A DNA stretch of 44,214 bases from the NCBI GenBank assembly GCA_017449265.1, contig JAFSJW010000019.1:1-44214 (forward strand). The letters run 5' to 3'. Of the stretch, positions 25,575-34,606 are shown piece by piece; positions within the stretch are counted from its first letter, which is position 1; the number at the start of each line of letters is the position of its first letter. Origin of the DNA: Treponema sp. (GTDB taxonomy: Bacteria; Spirochaetota; Spirochaetia; Treponematales; Treponemataceae). Under the pieces are notes generated by a model. That model worked only from the letters and a program-made list of their open reading frames with translations, made no database searches and had not been told where the DNA came from. The position numbers and the translations under genes were made by a program.

Positions 25575-26869
25575 AAATATTATTGATAAATGCATTCGAT
25601 AATGGCGGGGGAGCGGCGATTTCATGTCTGAGGCTTACAACAGAACTGAACAGGCACGGAGTTTTCGCAAGGCTTGGAGTTCCGGAGAAAAAATCAGTTT
25701 CTCCGTATGTGTTCGAGCTTCCCAAAAAAAAGACTCAGTTTTCTGTCAAGATTGCCAGAAAATTCGCCGCGTATTTCGGAAAAGTTTTTTCTCCTTTCAC
25801 AAAGCATTTCAAGAGAAAATTCATCACAACGAACAGAATATTTCACTCAACTAATTTTTTCTCGGAAACGGATGTTGAATGGATTAATGATTCTGATTTT
25901 GATGTGGTGAACTTGCACTGGATAAACGGGGCGATATGCAACAAGGATATAGCAAAAATCAGAAAGCCGATTGTCTGGACTATGCACGACTCCTGGCCGT
26001 GTTGCGGGGCGGAGCATCACCCGAACATAGCGGAAGGGGATACGCGCTGGAAAGAGGGCTATTTTTCTGGAAACAAGCCAAAGACGACGAGCGGAATTGA
26101 TTTATGCCGCAAAGTCTGGAATCAGAAAAAAAAATATTTTTCTGACCTTGATGTGAGCTTTGTTGCCCCGAGCAACTGGGAATGTGATATTCTTAAATCA
26201 AGCGCGCTTTTCGGAAAGAAAAAATGCACCCTAATTCCGAACATAATACCAAAAGATGAATTTTATATGCGGAATAAAAACTATGTGAAAGAACTTTTTA
26301 ACATTCCGAAAGATAAAATCATAATTGGATTTGGAGCGGCATATAATATTGATGATCCAAAATCCATGAAAGGAAGCCATTATCTGATTGACGCGCTGAA
26401 AAAACTTGCGCATCCTGAGAATTATTTCATCATTCTCTTCGGACCTGCGGGAGGGGCTTTTACAAGTCAGGTTTCAATTCAATATTTTGATTCTGGCTAT
26501 ATCTCGAATACAAACATACTCGCAAGTTTATATTCAGCCTGCGACTGCATAATAAATCCGTCACTGATAGAGAACCTTTCAACAATCTGCCTTGAAGCTG
26601 TGTTTTGCTCAGTTCCCGTGGCTGCGTTCGATGTCGGCGGAACGGGCGACATCGTTCAGCACAAGTTCAACGGTTATCTTGCCAAGCCATATGACAGCTC
26701 GGATTTGGCAAACGGAATCGTTTACTGCACGGAGCATTATGGAGAGCTTTCTGAAAACTGCGCCCAAGTCGCGCGTCGATTTGACACAGACGAAATCATA
26801 AAAAAATACTATGATGTTTATGAGTATGCTTTGAACAACAGTATTGTTCAGAAAACTGGTCTTGCGTAA
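25571..26869 (+). CDS. GT4-family glycosyltransferase
   Basis: This 432-residue GT-B retaining transferase starts MKILLINAFDNGGGAAISC, with the glycine-rich acceptor loop. VVNLHWINGAIC and TMHDSWPCCGAEHH (near 138-151) resemble the family of colanic- and O-antigen-type GT4 enzymes. The donor motif is E334-x7-E342 in ENLSTICLEA. ATG 25571 is chosen because it overlaps the upstream stop as ATGA and gives the canonical N-terminus. It lies directly before the GDP-fucose genes. Confidence 0.9.
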   Translation: MKILLINAFDNGGGAAISCLRLTTELNRHGVFARLGVPEKKSVSPYVFELPKKKTQFSVKIARKFAAYFGKVFSPFTKHFKRKFITTNRIFHSTNFFSETDVEWINDSDFDVVNLHWINGAICNKDIAKIRKPIVWTMHDSWPCCGAEHHPNIAEGDTRWKEGYFSGNKPKTTSGIDLCRKVWNQKKKYFSDLDVSFVAPSNWECDILKSSALFGKKKCTLIPNIIPKDEFYMRNKNYVKELFNIPKDKIIIGFGAAYNIDDPKSMKGSHYLIDALKKLAHPENYFIILFGPAGGAFTSQVSIQYFDSGYISNTNILASLYSACDCIINPSLIENLSTICLEAVFCSVPVAAFDVGGTGDIVQHKFNGYLAKPYDSSDLANGIVYCTEHYGELSENCAQVARRFDTDEIIKKYYDVYEYALNNSIVQKTGLA

Positions 26870-26885
26870 TTTATGGAGAAAATAA

Positions 26886-27857
26886 ATGCAAAAATCATCT
26901 AAAATCTATGTGGCAGGTCATCGCGGGCTTGTCGGAAGCGCAATAGCGCGCAGCCTGAAGGAAAAGGGCTACACGAACATCGTTACAAGGACGCACTCAG
27001 AGCTTGATTTGCTTAATCAGGCGAAAGTGAATGAATTTTTTGAGACAGAAAAACCGGAGTATGTTTTCCTTGCGGCGGCTCATGTGGGCGGAATTGGGGC
27101 GAATTCAACTTATCCGGCGGACTTTATCTACAAGAACATGGTCATAGGATTCAACATTGTAGAGGCGGCGCGGAAAAACGGCGTAAAAAAGCTTATGAAC
27201 CTCGGCTCTACCTGCATATACCCAAAGATGGCGGAGCAGCCAATAAAAGAAGAGTCACTTCTGACAGGTCCGCTTGAGCCGACGAACGATGCCTATGCGC
27301 TGGCAAAGATAAGCGTCATAAAGCTTTGCACGGCCTATAACAAGCAGCACGGAACGAATTTTCTTTCCGTCATGCCGACGAACTTGTATGGAATTGGCGA
27401 CAATTACGAGCTTTCGGGAAGCCATGTTTTTCCTGCGATGATAAGAAAATTCCATGAGGCAAAGGCAAGCGGGGAAGATGTTGTGCATTTGTGGGGCGAC
27501 GGAACACCTTTGCGCGAATTTCTTTTTGCGGGAGACCTTGCGGAAGCTGTAGTGTTCCTTATGGAGAGCAAGGACGCAAAGGACATACGCACTCCGACCG
27601 GAGACTTCGTGAATGTGGGGACTGGAAAAGAGCTTACAATCAGGGAGCTTGCGGAAACAATACGGGAAGTCGTTTACTCCGACTGCCCGGGCCGCAGCTG
27701 TAAGATAGAATGGGACTCTTCAAAACCTAACGGAACTCCCAGAAAGCTTTGCGATGTTTCAAGGCTCAATTCGCTAGGCTGGAAAGCAAAAGTTGATATA
27801 AAAGAAGGAATAAAGATTTCTTATGATGATTTTTTGTCAGGAAATGTAAGAAAATAG
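26886..27857 (+). CDS. fcl: GDP-L-fucose synthase
   Basis: This NADPH-dependent epimerase-reductase converts GDP-4-keto-6-deoxymannose to GDP-L-fucose. The 323-residue extended-SDR protein has GHRGLVGSA near 11-19 (dinucleotide loop), GSTCIYP near 106-112 (catalytic Ser), and catalytic Y137/K141 in YALAKISVIK. HVGGIGAN and LREFLFAGDLA are further family signatures. GGAGA precedes ATG 26886. The preceding enzyme, GDP-mannose 4,6-dehydratase (gmd), is not in the window and must be elsewhere if the pathway runs. It supplies the GT11 domain. Confidence 0.95.
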   Translation: MQKSSKIYVAGHRGLVGSAIARSLKEKGYTNIVTRTHSELDLLNQAKVNEFFETEKPEYVFLAAAHVGGIGANSTYPADFIYKNMVIGFNIVEAARKNGVKKLMNLGSTCIYPKMAEQPIKEESLLTGPLEPTNDAYALAKISVIKLCTAYNKQHGTNFLSVMPTNLYGIGDNYELSGSHVFPAMIRKFHEAKASGEDVVHLWGDGTPLREFLFAGDLAEAVVFLMESKDAKDIRTPTGDFVNVGTGKELTIRELAETIREVVYSDCPGRSCKIEWDSSKPNGTPRKLCDVSRLNSLGWKAKVDIKEGIKISYDDFLSGNVRK

Positions 27858-27867
27858 GGGGTAAAAA

Positions 27868-29280
27868 ATGACATTGATTCCAGTAATACTATCAGGCGGA
27901 AGCGGAACAAGGCTCTGGCCTCTTTCTCGCTCAACTTATCCGAAGCAGCTTCTGCCCCTCGTTTCGGATTTCTCAATGATACAAGAGACGGCAAAACGCC
28001 TTTCCTCACTGAAAATCTGCGAGCCAATCATCGTCTGCAACGAAAAGCACCGGTTCATAATCGCCGAGCAGCTTTCGCAAATCGGAATAAAAAATCCTTG
28101 CATAATCCTTGAGCCTGTGGCAAAAAACACAGCCCCTGCAATTGTGGCGGCGGCAATCCAGGCTCAGAAAATTGACGCTGAGGCTGTAATCATAGTTCTT
28201 CCGTCAGACCACAACATAAAGGACACGGACACATTCTGCAAGGCAGTTTCTTTGGCTGCGGACGAAGCAAAAAGCGGAAATCTTGTCACATTCGGAATAA
28301 AGCCAACATTTCCTGCGACCGGGTACGGCTACATTCAGGCAGAAAAAGCAAACGGGGCGGAAGCCGCATATCCTATAAAGCAGTTCGTGGAGAAGCCTAA
28401 TCTTGATACGGCGAAAAAATATGTTGAGTCAGGTACATTTTTCTGGAACTCGGGAATGTTCGTGTTCAAGGCCGCGGACTTTATTTCAGAAGTAAAAGCC
28501 TTTGACAAATCGATTTTTGAAAGCACAAAAGAATCATTTGATAAAGCTGCTACCGACCTTGATTTCATACGCCTTGAGAAAGAGTCGTTCTCAAGAAATC
28601 CTTCAATTTCAATCGATTATGCGGTCATGGAAAAAACCAAGAAGGGAAAAGTCGTTCCGCTTGACGCAGGCTGGAGCGATGTAGGCTCATGGAATTCTTT
28701 GTGGGATGTCCTTGACAAGGACGAAAACGGGAATGTAATACGCGGAAAGGCAGTGACTAGCGAAGTGTCCAATTCGTTCATATATTCCAAAAACCGCATG
28801 ATTTCAGCTGTCGGTCTTGAAAATTTGGTCATCGTTGATACTAAGGACGCTGTTCTTGTAGCTGACCGCTCAAAATCAGAAGAAGTGAAAAAAATCGTTG
28901 ACAGGCTCAATGCCGAGAATAATCCTATTGCGACGGAAAACACAGTAGGTTACAGACCTTGGGGAACATATGAGACTATAGAGCTTGGAAAGCGGTACAG
29001 GGTAAAGCATATCATCGTAAAGCCGGGCGAGAAACTGAGCAAGCAGATGCACTATCATCGCTCAGAGCACTGGATTATCGTTTCCGGGACGGCAAAAGTC
29101 TTGAACGGAGATAAAGAATTAATCCTTACGGAAAACCAGTCAACATACATTCCGCTTGGAACGGTTCATTTCATCGAAAATCCGGGGAAAACGCCTTTGG
29201 AATTCATAGAGGTTCAGTCAGGAAGCTACCTTGAGGAAGATGACATTGTGAGGTTCGAGGATAAATACGGGCGAGCGTAA
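27868..29280 (+). CDS. manC: Mannose-1-phosphate guanylyltransferase / mannose-6-phosphate isomerase
   Basis: This 470-residue bifunctional type makes GDP-mannose, the precursor of GDP-fucose. The nucleotidyltransferase half has GGSGTRLWPLSR at 10-21 and FVEKPNL near 174-180. The C-terminal cupin half, the phosphomannose isomerase domain, has KPGEKLSKQMHYHRSEHW near 383-400. Length and domain order match AlgA/ManC/CpsB. GGGGG lies about seven bases before ATG 27868. It is the last gene of the locus and is followed by a strong terminator. Confidence 0.95.
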   Translation: MTLIPVILSGGSGTRLWPLSRSTYPKQLLPLVSDFSMIQETAKRLSSLKICEPIIVCNEKHRFIIAEQLSQIGIKNPCIILEPVAKNTAPAIVAAAIQAQKIDAEAVIIVLPSDHNIKDTDTFCKAVSLAADEAKSGNLVTFGIKPTFPATGYGYIQAEKANGAEAAYPIKQFVEKPNLDTAKKYVESGTFFWNSGMFVFKAADFISEVKAFDKSIFESTKESFDKAATDLDFIRLEKESFSRNPSISIDYAVMEKTKKGKVVPLDAGWSDVGSWNSLWDVLDKDENGNVIRGKAVTSEVSNSFIYSKNRMISAVGLENLVIVDTKDAVLVADRSKSEEVKKIVDRLNAENNPIATENTVGYRPWGTYETIELGKRYRVKHIIVKPGEKLSKQMHYHRSEHWIIVSGTAKVLNGDKELILTENQSTYIPLGTVHFIENPGKTPLEFIEVQSGSYLEEDDIVRFEDKYGRA

Positions 29281-29299
29281 AAAATCAAGCTCCTGAACA

Positions 29300-29353
29300 G
29301 GGGAAACAAGCAGCGCATACTTGCGTGAAGCTTGTTTCCCCTTTCTTTTTTTC
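29300..29353 (+). terminator. Strong terminator closing the glycan locus
   Basis: GGGGAAACAAGC (29300-29311) pairs perfectly with GCTTGTTTCCCC (29330-29341). A nested CGCA/TGCG pair sits within the loop, and a T-rich tail follows. Confidence 0.92.
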
Positions 29354-29354
29354 C

Positions 29355-29382
29355 TAACGATTCTATGCCTGTCTGCCGATAT
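29355..29382 (+). promoter_or_regulatory. Sigma28-like flagellar promoter upstream of flgN
   Basis: TAAC (29355-29358), 16 bases, then GCCGATAT (29375-29382). The -10 matches seven of eight bases of GCCGATAA. It would drive flgN-flgK-flgL-fliW-csrA. Confidence 0.6.
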
Positions 29383-29454
29383 TCATAAAGTATAAGACTA
29401 GGACTGTTCGGAAATTTCAGTTTTCTTAACAGGCTGCTATTTTTGAGGATTTTG

Positions 29455-29943
29455 ATGGAAAACGGGCTTGAACAGAACGATTCTAATTCAGAAGCTGAAA
29501 ACGACATCATTGAGTGTAAGAAGTTACTGATTCAAGTGATGGAGAAAGAGAACAAGCTTCTAGACAAGATACTTGAACTTCAGACTGTCCTTCACCAGCT
29601 TGTGAGGGACAAAAAATGGGAGACGCTGAACAGGGATCTTGACAATCTCCAGATTATGAGCGACCAGTTCGTGGAGCTTGAAGAGGAGAGGGAGTCGCTT
29701 TCAGTAAAAATCAATATTTCTCAGGATAGGGAGATTTCCCCGGTTTTGACGCAGGTGCGCGGAAAACTACAGAAATCAAAAATAGAAAATCACGCTTTAA
29801 ACGAATATATAACGACAACAAGAAAATTTCTCCAGGGGGTTTTCGATTCAGTAGTTCCGCAGCGAAGGAACATCGTATATTCGAACAAAGGTGAGATAGT
29901 TCGACCTGAACTAAAAAGTCTGGTCATAGATCAAATTCTGTAA
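29455..29943 (+). CDS. flgN: FlgN-like flagellar export chaperone
   Basis: This 162-residue, mostly helical, charged protein lies directly before flgK, the usual place of flgN. The pattern KKLLIQVMEKENKLLDKI followed by LVRDKKWETLNRDLDNL resembles FlgN, a cytoplasmic chaperone for the hook-junction proteins FlgK and FlgL. ATG 29455 has GAGG six bases upstream; TTG 29443 is rejected. The assignment rests on helical pattern plus context. Confidence 0.75.
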   Translation: MENGLEQNDSNSEAENDIIECKKLLIQVMEKENKLLDKILELQTVLHQLVRDKKWETLNRDLDNLQIMSDQFVELEEERESLSVKINISQDREISPVLTQVRGKLQKSKIENHALNEYITTTRKFLQGVFDSVVPQRRNIVYSNKGEIVRPELKSLVIDQIL

Positions 29944-29964
29944 TTAAAAAAGCGGAGGATAAAA

Positions 29965-31839
29965 ATGGCAAATTCATTTGCAGGAATCGAGCTTGGAAAA
30001 AACGCATTGATTAATCACTCAATGCAGATTTCGACTGCAGGTCACAACATCTCGAACGCAGACACGGAAGGGTATTCAAGACAGCGCGTTCAGATTAAGA
30101 CGGCTGATCCTCTTTACCGTCCTGATTTGACGCGGGAAGGCCGTCCGGGACAGATTGGGCAAGGAAGCGCGATCGAGAGCGTGAACAGATTGCGGGACGA
30201 GCTTCTTGACCAGAGAATTGTGGCACAGGAAAGCAAAGAGACTTACTGGGGCACAAGGGACAAGTATATTCTCATGCTTGAGGAAATATACAACGAGCCA
30301 GATGATATTTCTCTCAGAACGAACATGGATAAATTCTGGCAGTCATGGCAGGAGCTTTCTATGTATCCTGAAAGCCAGGCCGCAAGACAGGCTGTAGTGA
30401 CGCGCTCGGAGTCACTTGCAGACTCCATTCAGGAGCGGTTCAAAGGTCTTTCAGGTATCGGAACGCTCATAAACGGAGATATCGAAGGCTCTGTGCGCCA
30501 GGTAAACTCTCTTACCCGCCAGATTGCGGCCGTGAACGAGCAGATAGTGAAATCAAAAGCAATGGGCGATAATCCGAATGACCTCCTTGACAGAAGGGAT
30601 TTGCTCGTGGAGAAACTTTCAGGTCTTATCAATGTGACCACGGACAACCGTGACAACGATGAGTTCATGGTTCATATGGACGGACAGGTTATTGTGCAGG
30701 GAAAAGTCGCGCGCCAGTTCGATGTTGAGGCTGTTACGGACAATTCTGGGTACTCAAGGGTCATCTGGGCGGACACCAAGGAGCAGGCTAACATTTCGGC
30801 AGGAAGCCTTGGTGCGCTGATTGAGCTTCGTGATGTTGATGTGAGAAGCGAGATTCAGACATTGAACACAATGACGATGAACTTTGCGGATCTTGTAAAC
30901 GATGTGCATAGGAACGGAGTCGGCGCAAACAATGTGTCAGGACTTGATTTTTTCGTGCAAAGACCTTTCGTTACCAGCGTGAATGGAAATTATGACAGGA
31001 ACGGAGATGGTACGGATGATTCATCATACATATTCAGATTTACCGGAACTAACTCTCTCAATCCGCAGGAAAAAGTTGGCCTTGAGGGTGTGATGACGCT
31101 TTCAGGAAAGAGCGGGACCGTATCAGTTCCTTATCATGCGACAGACACAATCGAAGAGGTAATCCAGAGAATCAACGATTCCGACGGGGAAGTGAAAGCA
31201 TACCTTGACCGTGATTCAAAGCTTGTGCTAAAAGCAACAACTTCGTTGTCACCTGAAAACCCAGATTTCGTAATTCGCCATGTTGAGGACTCTGGTTTGT
31301 TCCTTGCAGGATACTCAGGAATACTTGCTGCAAGCGGAGAAGCGGGGGCATACAGTTTTGACAGGCCGGATGCAGTTAACGCGCTTACCGAAAAAGCTGA
31401 ATTTGCAGTTTCACCTGTAATTAACCCTGCCGCATATATTTCGGTCAACGATGCAATCAAAGGTGATGTTCTGAGCGTTGCCGCAGGTTATCCTACAAGG
31501 CAGGGAACGTCTATGGTCGGCGACGGGCGTGCGGCAGTTGAAATCGCATCAATCAGGAACTTGTATGTTATGATTGGCAAGGACAGGACTTTTGATGACT
31601 ACTTCGCCAATTCTGTCACGAACATTGCCCTTAAAGGCGAGCAGGCAGAGATGAATCATTTGAGCCAGAACACGATTATGAATGATTTGCGTGGACTTCG
31701 GGATTCTATTTCTGGCGTAAATATTGATGAGGAGCTTGCCGATATAATAAAGTTCCAGCACGGATACAATGCCGCTGCCAAATTCGTAAGTGTAATGGAT
31801 CAGATGTTGGATACAGTTATCAACAGGCTTAAAGTATAA
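29965..31839 (+). CDS. flgK: Flagellar hook-associated protein 1
   Basis: FlgK forms the first hook-filament junction ring. The 624-residue protein has the N-terminal rod/hook motif ALINHSMQISTAGHNISNAD near 12-31 and RQRVQIKT, and the C-terminal helix IKFQHGYNAAAKFVSVMDQM near 594-613. It is secreted through the flagellar export apparatus, so no signal peptide is expected. GGAGG precedes ATG 29965. In spirochaetes the filament is periplasmic. A perfect hairpin follows the stop. Confidence 0.95.
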   Translation: MANSFAGIELGKNALINHSMQISTAGHNISNADTEGYSRQRVQIKTADPLYRPDLTREGRPGQIGQGSAIESVNRLRDELLDQRIVAQESKETYWGTRDKYILMLEEIYNEPDDISLRTNMDKFWQSWQELSMYPESQAARQAVVTRSESLADSIQERFKGLSGIGTLINGDIEGSVRQVNSLTRQIAAVNEQIVKSKAMGDNPNDLLDRRDLLVEKLSGLINVTTDNRDNDEFMVHMDGQVIVQGKVARQFDVEAVTDNSGYSRVIWADTKEQANISAGSLGALIELRDVDVRSEIQTLNTMTMNFADLVNDVHRNGVGANNVSGLDFFVQRPFVTSVNGNYDRNGDGTDDSSYIFRFTGTNSLNPQEKVGLEGVMTLSGKSGTVSVPYHATDTIEEVIQRINDSDGEVKAYLDRDSKLVLKATTSLSPENPDFVIRHVEDSGLFLAGYSGILAASGEAGAYSFDRPDAVNALTEKAEFAVSPVINPAAYISVNDAIKGDVLSVAAGYPTRQGTSMVGDGRAAVEIASIRNLYVMIGKDRTFDDYFANSVTNIALKGEQAEMNHLSQNTIMNDLRGLRDSISGVNIDEELADIIKFQHGYNAAAKFVSVMDQMLDTVINRLKV

Positions 31840-31843
31840 GAAT

Positions 31844-31886
31844 GACATACTGTGATAAAAATTATCACAGTATGTCTACTTTTTCA
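31844..31886 (+). terminator. Perfect 15-bp hairpin between flgK and flgL
   Basis: 31844-31858 pairs without mismatch with 31862-31876 around an AAA loop. TACTTTTTC follows. It can act as a partial terminator or a 3'-end stabiliser inside the operon. It ends about 15 bases before the flgL ribosome binding site. Confidence 0.7.
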
Positions 31887-31900
31887 TACAGGAGAAAACA

Positions 31901-33148
31901 GTGCCTACACGAATCAGTTCACAGTATAATAACAATCAGACCCAAACAAATCTTCGCAGACAGGAAATCCGCAAAGCAAAGATTGATAACCAGATTGGAA
32001 CTGGTTCTCGTATCGCGAATCTTCGCGATGATCCGCTTGCCGCAGGTCATGTGGTCAAGTATTCTTCTTATGCGGCGCGGCTCAACAATTTTGAAAAAAA
32101 CGCGCAGGTTCTTACCGACCAATTCTCTTACCGCGAAGGATACCTGAAAAACTCCCTTGAAGTCATGCAAAGGGTAAGGGAGCTTGCTGTGACAGGTGCT
32201 CACGGTGTATATAACCGCGATGATATGAGGAATATGGCAGTTGAGGTTGACCAGCTTCTTGGAGAACTTTTGCAGAATGCGAACGCAATTACTCCGGAAG
32301 GAAACTCCTTGTTCGCTGGAACAAATACGAACATCCGGGCTTTCGATGTAGAGCTTGGCGCAGTTCCTGGCTCTTCTGTTCCTATTGTCGCTAGCGTCCA
32401 CTACAACGGCTCCATCGACCAGAACAAAATCGAAGTGGACGAGGGAAAGTTCGTTACGGTAGATAATGTCGGAACAAGGACATTCTGGGCCGAAAACCAG
32501 CGGTTGTTCGGCGGACGCGATGCATCAAACTGGCAGGCGCAGCAGGATGGAATCGTTGCGATTGACGGTCAGAAAATCTTCGTTGACACTGGCGACAATA
32601 TCTATACGCTCGTATCAAAAATCAATTCCTCTGGAATAGCGGTGAAGGCAAGCGTTGACCCAATAAAGCACGCCCTTAATCTTTCGACTACGGATGCCCA
32701 TCAGCTTTGGATTGAGGATGTTTCAGGAACTTCAATGTATGACTTAGGCATCATAAAGGACTCTACTCAGAAACCTCCTTACAATCTAGGTGACAGCGTG
32801 CGTGTTTCTGGTGGTTCTCTTTTTGATGCTGTTATTACTCTGCGGGATGCAATGTATGCGGGCGATCAGGAGACAATCGGCGGAAGATGTCTTATGACGC
32901 TTGACAGCGGAATCAACAATCTTGTAACGCATCTGGCAAAATCTGGCTCCCAATATGAAAGGCTTGAGAACGATATGATAAGAAATTCGGCCACTGCCTT
33001 GAATGTGAAACAGCAGCAGTCCCGTGAGGGCGATGTTGACATAACGAAAGCTCTGACGGACGAAAAAATGCTTGAGTACACTCAACAGGCAACGCTGAAC
33101 ACTGCCGGAAAAATGTACAACTCAACACTTCTAAACTACATGAGATAA
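31901..33148 (+). CDS. flgL: Flagellar hook-associated protein 3
   Basis: FlgL forms the second hook-filament junction ring. The 415-residue protein has the flagellin-like N-terminus (TRISSQYNNNQTQTNLRRQE; GSRIANLRDDPLAA near 27-40) and the C-terminal helix YTQQATLNTAGKMYNSTLLN. The start is GTG at 31901, with GGAGAA upstream (31891-31896), which fixes the N-terminus. It sits between flgK and fliW as in other spirochaetes. Confidence 0.94.
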   Translation: MPTRISSQYNNNQTQTNLRRQEIRKAKIDNQIGTGSRIANLRDDPLAAGHVVKYSSYAARLNNFEKNAQVLTDQFSYREGYLKNSLEVMQRVRELAVTGAHGVYNRDDMRNMAVEVDQLLGELLQNANAITPEGNSLFAGTNTNIRAFDVELGAVPGSSVPIVASVHYNGSIDQNKIEVDEGKFVTVDNVGTRTFWAENQRLFGGRDASNWQAQQDGIVAIDGQKIFVDTGDNIYTLVSKINSSGIAVKASVDPIKHALNLSTTDAHQLWIEDVSGTSMYDLGIIKDSTQKPPYNLGDSVRVSGGSLFDAVITLRDAMYAGDQETIGGRCLMTLDSGINNLVTHLAKSGSQYERLENDMIRNSATALNVKQQQSREGDVDITKALTDEKMLEYTQQATLNTAGKMYNSTLLNYMR

Positions 33149-33167
33149 TTTCCTCAGGAGGAACTAA

Positions 33168-33611
33168 ATGGAAATAAAAACAAAAGCAATGGGAATCGTA
33201 GATGTACCAGAAAATAAAATCTTTACTTTTCCAAACGGTCTTCTAGGTTTTGAGAGTTATCATAAATACGCGCTGATTGATGCAGAATACAAGCCGTTTT
33301 TGTGGCTTCAGTCTCTTGACGAACCGAACCTTGCTTTCCTCCTGATTGACCCGTTTCTCATAGAAAAAGACTATGAGCTGGATGTTGATGACAAGACTCT
33401 TTTTGAAATTGACATTGAGTCTCCGACCGATGTTATTGTTTTCTCGATAATCACCGTGCCGAACGACGGAAGCCCTGTTACAGCAAATCTTCAGGGCCCT
33501 ATAGTAATAAACAGAAAGAACAACAATGCTCTGCAAGTAATACTTTCTGATTCTAAATGGACAACAAAGCACAACATTATCAAATCTCTAAAATCAAAAG
33601 GAGTTGAATGA
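33168..33611 (+). CDS. fliW: Flagellar assembly factor FliW
   Basis: FliW binds CsrA and flagellin and so couples flagellin translation to export. The 147-residue protein shows the family signatures FPNGLLGFESYHKYAL near 23-38, FLLIDPFL, and PVTANLQGPIVIN near 104-116. AGGAGG lies eight bases before ATG 33168. Its stop codon overlaps the csrA start region, so the two are translationally coupled. Confidence 0.95.
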   Translation: MEIKTKAMGIVDVPENKIFTFPNGLLGFESYHKYALIDAEYKPFLWLQSLDEPNLAFLLIDPFLIEKDYELDVDDKTLFEIDIESPTDVIVFSIITVPNDGSPVTANLQGPIVINRKNNNALQVILSDSKWTTKHNIIKSLKSKGVE

Positions 33612-33838
33612 TGCTGATACTTTCAAGAAAAATTGATGAAAAAATAAAAATCGGAAACGATATTACCGTGACTATAATCGGTGTTTCTGGCGACCAAGTG
33701 AAAATAGGCGTTGAAGCACCAAAAAACATAAAAGTATTCCGGCAGGAAGTTTTTGATGACATACAAAGACAAAACAAGGCTGCCGCACAAGGAACGATTG
33801 CGCTTGAGAATCTCTCCAAGCTTCTCGGTCAGAAATAA
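33611..33838 (+). CDS. csrA: Carbon storage regulator CsrA
   Basis: CsrA is a small RNA-binding dimer that recognises GGA in hairpin loops and represses translation at ribosome binding sites. The 75-residue protein begins MLILSRKIDEKIKIGNDI, continues GVSGDQVKIGVEAPK, and ends in a helix. ATG 33611 gives the canonical N-terminus and sits seven bases from AGGAG; the overlapping ATG 33608 would be only four bases away. Its likely targets include the flaB leader at 41735-41774. Confidence 0.96.
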   Translation: MLILSRKIDEKIKIGNDITVTIIGVSGDQVKIGVEAPKNIKVFRQEVFDDIQRQNKAAAQGTIALENLSKLLGQK

Positions 33839-33859
33839 ATCCGTCCGAGAATTTCAGCG

Positions 33860-33922
33860 GAGCGGGGGCTTATAACAAGAGCAGACATAAGACTGTTCTC
33901 TGCCTGCCGCTCTTTATTTTCC
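33860..33922. terminator. Imperfect, probably bidirectional terminator between csrA and tsaB
   Basis: GAGCGG (33860-33865) pairs with CCGCTC (33907-33912), and an inner stem pairs 33878-33884 with 33893-33899 (one G-T). T-rich sequence follows on the plus strand. The two genes converge here. Confidence 0.5.
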
Positions 33923-34606
33923 GTTTCTCTCCAAATTGATTTCAGCCTCGCTTTTTCTGAAATACAACGGTCCTTCGTAATCTTTCAGCGGGCTTTCACC
34001 ATTCTCAATGGCTTTTTCTGCAAGGAAAAACAAGGAATCAGAAATATCAATCTTGCTTTCAAAATACTTAAGGCGCAGTGAAGAATCAAGTTCAAGTAAT
34101 TTTTCCGCAAAGAATCTGGTATCAGCTCCAGAAATAAAAATCTCCCGTGAACCAAAGCCATGTTTTTTTATCTCAGAAATGACATGAGCGGCGTTTGTGT
34201 CCGCGTTGTCAAGGAGGGGAGTACTTCCGTCATACATAGAAACAAAGAACTGGTCTTTTTTTGCATCAACGACAGATATGACAGGAGAATTAAACACGAA
34301 AAACGGATGCGCATATGCCTCCAAAGTTTTTATGCCATAGACAGGAACATCGTAAGCAAGCTGAATTGCCTTTAATGCCGAAAAAGCAAGCCGAAGTCCT
34401 GTAAAAGTTCCAGGACCAGAACAAAGGGCTGCGTAATCCAAATCCTTAGCGGCAATTTCGGTTTCTTTCAGAACATAGTCAATCGCAGGCAAAAGTTTTC
34501 GGCTCTGCTTCATTCCCAAATCAACGGTAAGAGAAAGTTTCTCGTTACCGTTTTTTGCAGAAACCGTCATACAATTAGCCGCAGAATCAATAGCAAGGGC
34601 TTTCAT
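33914..34606 (-). CDS. tsaB: tRNA threonylcarbamoyladenosine biosynthesis protein TsaB
   Basis: TsaB partners TsaD and TsaE in making t6A37 on ANN-reading tRNAs. The 230-residue ASKHA-fold protein begins KALAIDSAANCMTVSA, with SRKLLPAIDYVL and CSGPGTFTGLRLAFSALKA near 60-80, the family's dimerisation signature. Its start overlaps the tsaE stop by four bases. It is the last gene of the minus-strand run below fliD. Confidence 0.94.
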   Translation of the reverse strand: MKALAIDSAANCMTVSAKNGNEKLSLTVDLGMKQSRKLLPAIDYVLKETEIAAKDLDYAALCSGPGTFTGLRLAFSALKAIQLAYDVPVYGIKTLEAYAHPFFVFNSPVISVVDAKKDQFFVSMYDGSTPLLDNADTNAAHVISEIKKHGFGSREIFISGADTRFFAEKLLELDSSLRLKYFESKIDISDSLFFLAEKAIENGESPLKDYEGPLYFRKSEAEINLERNGK

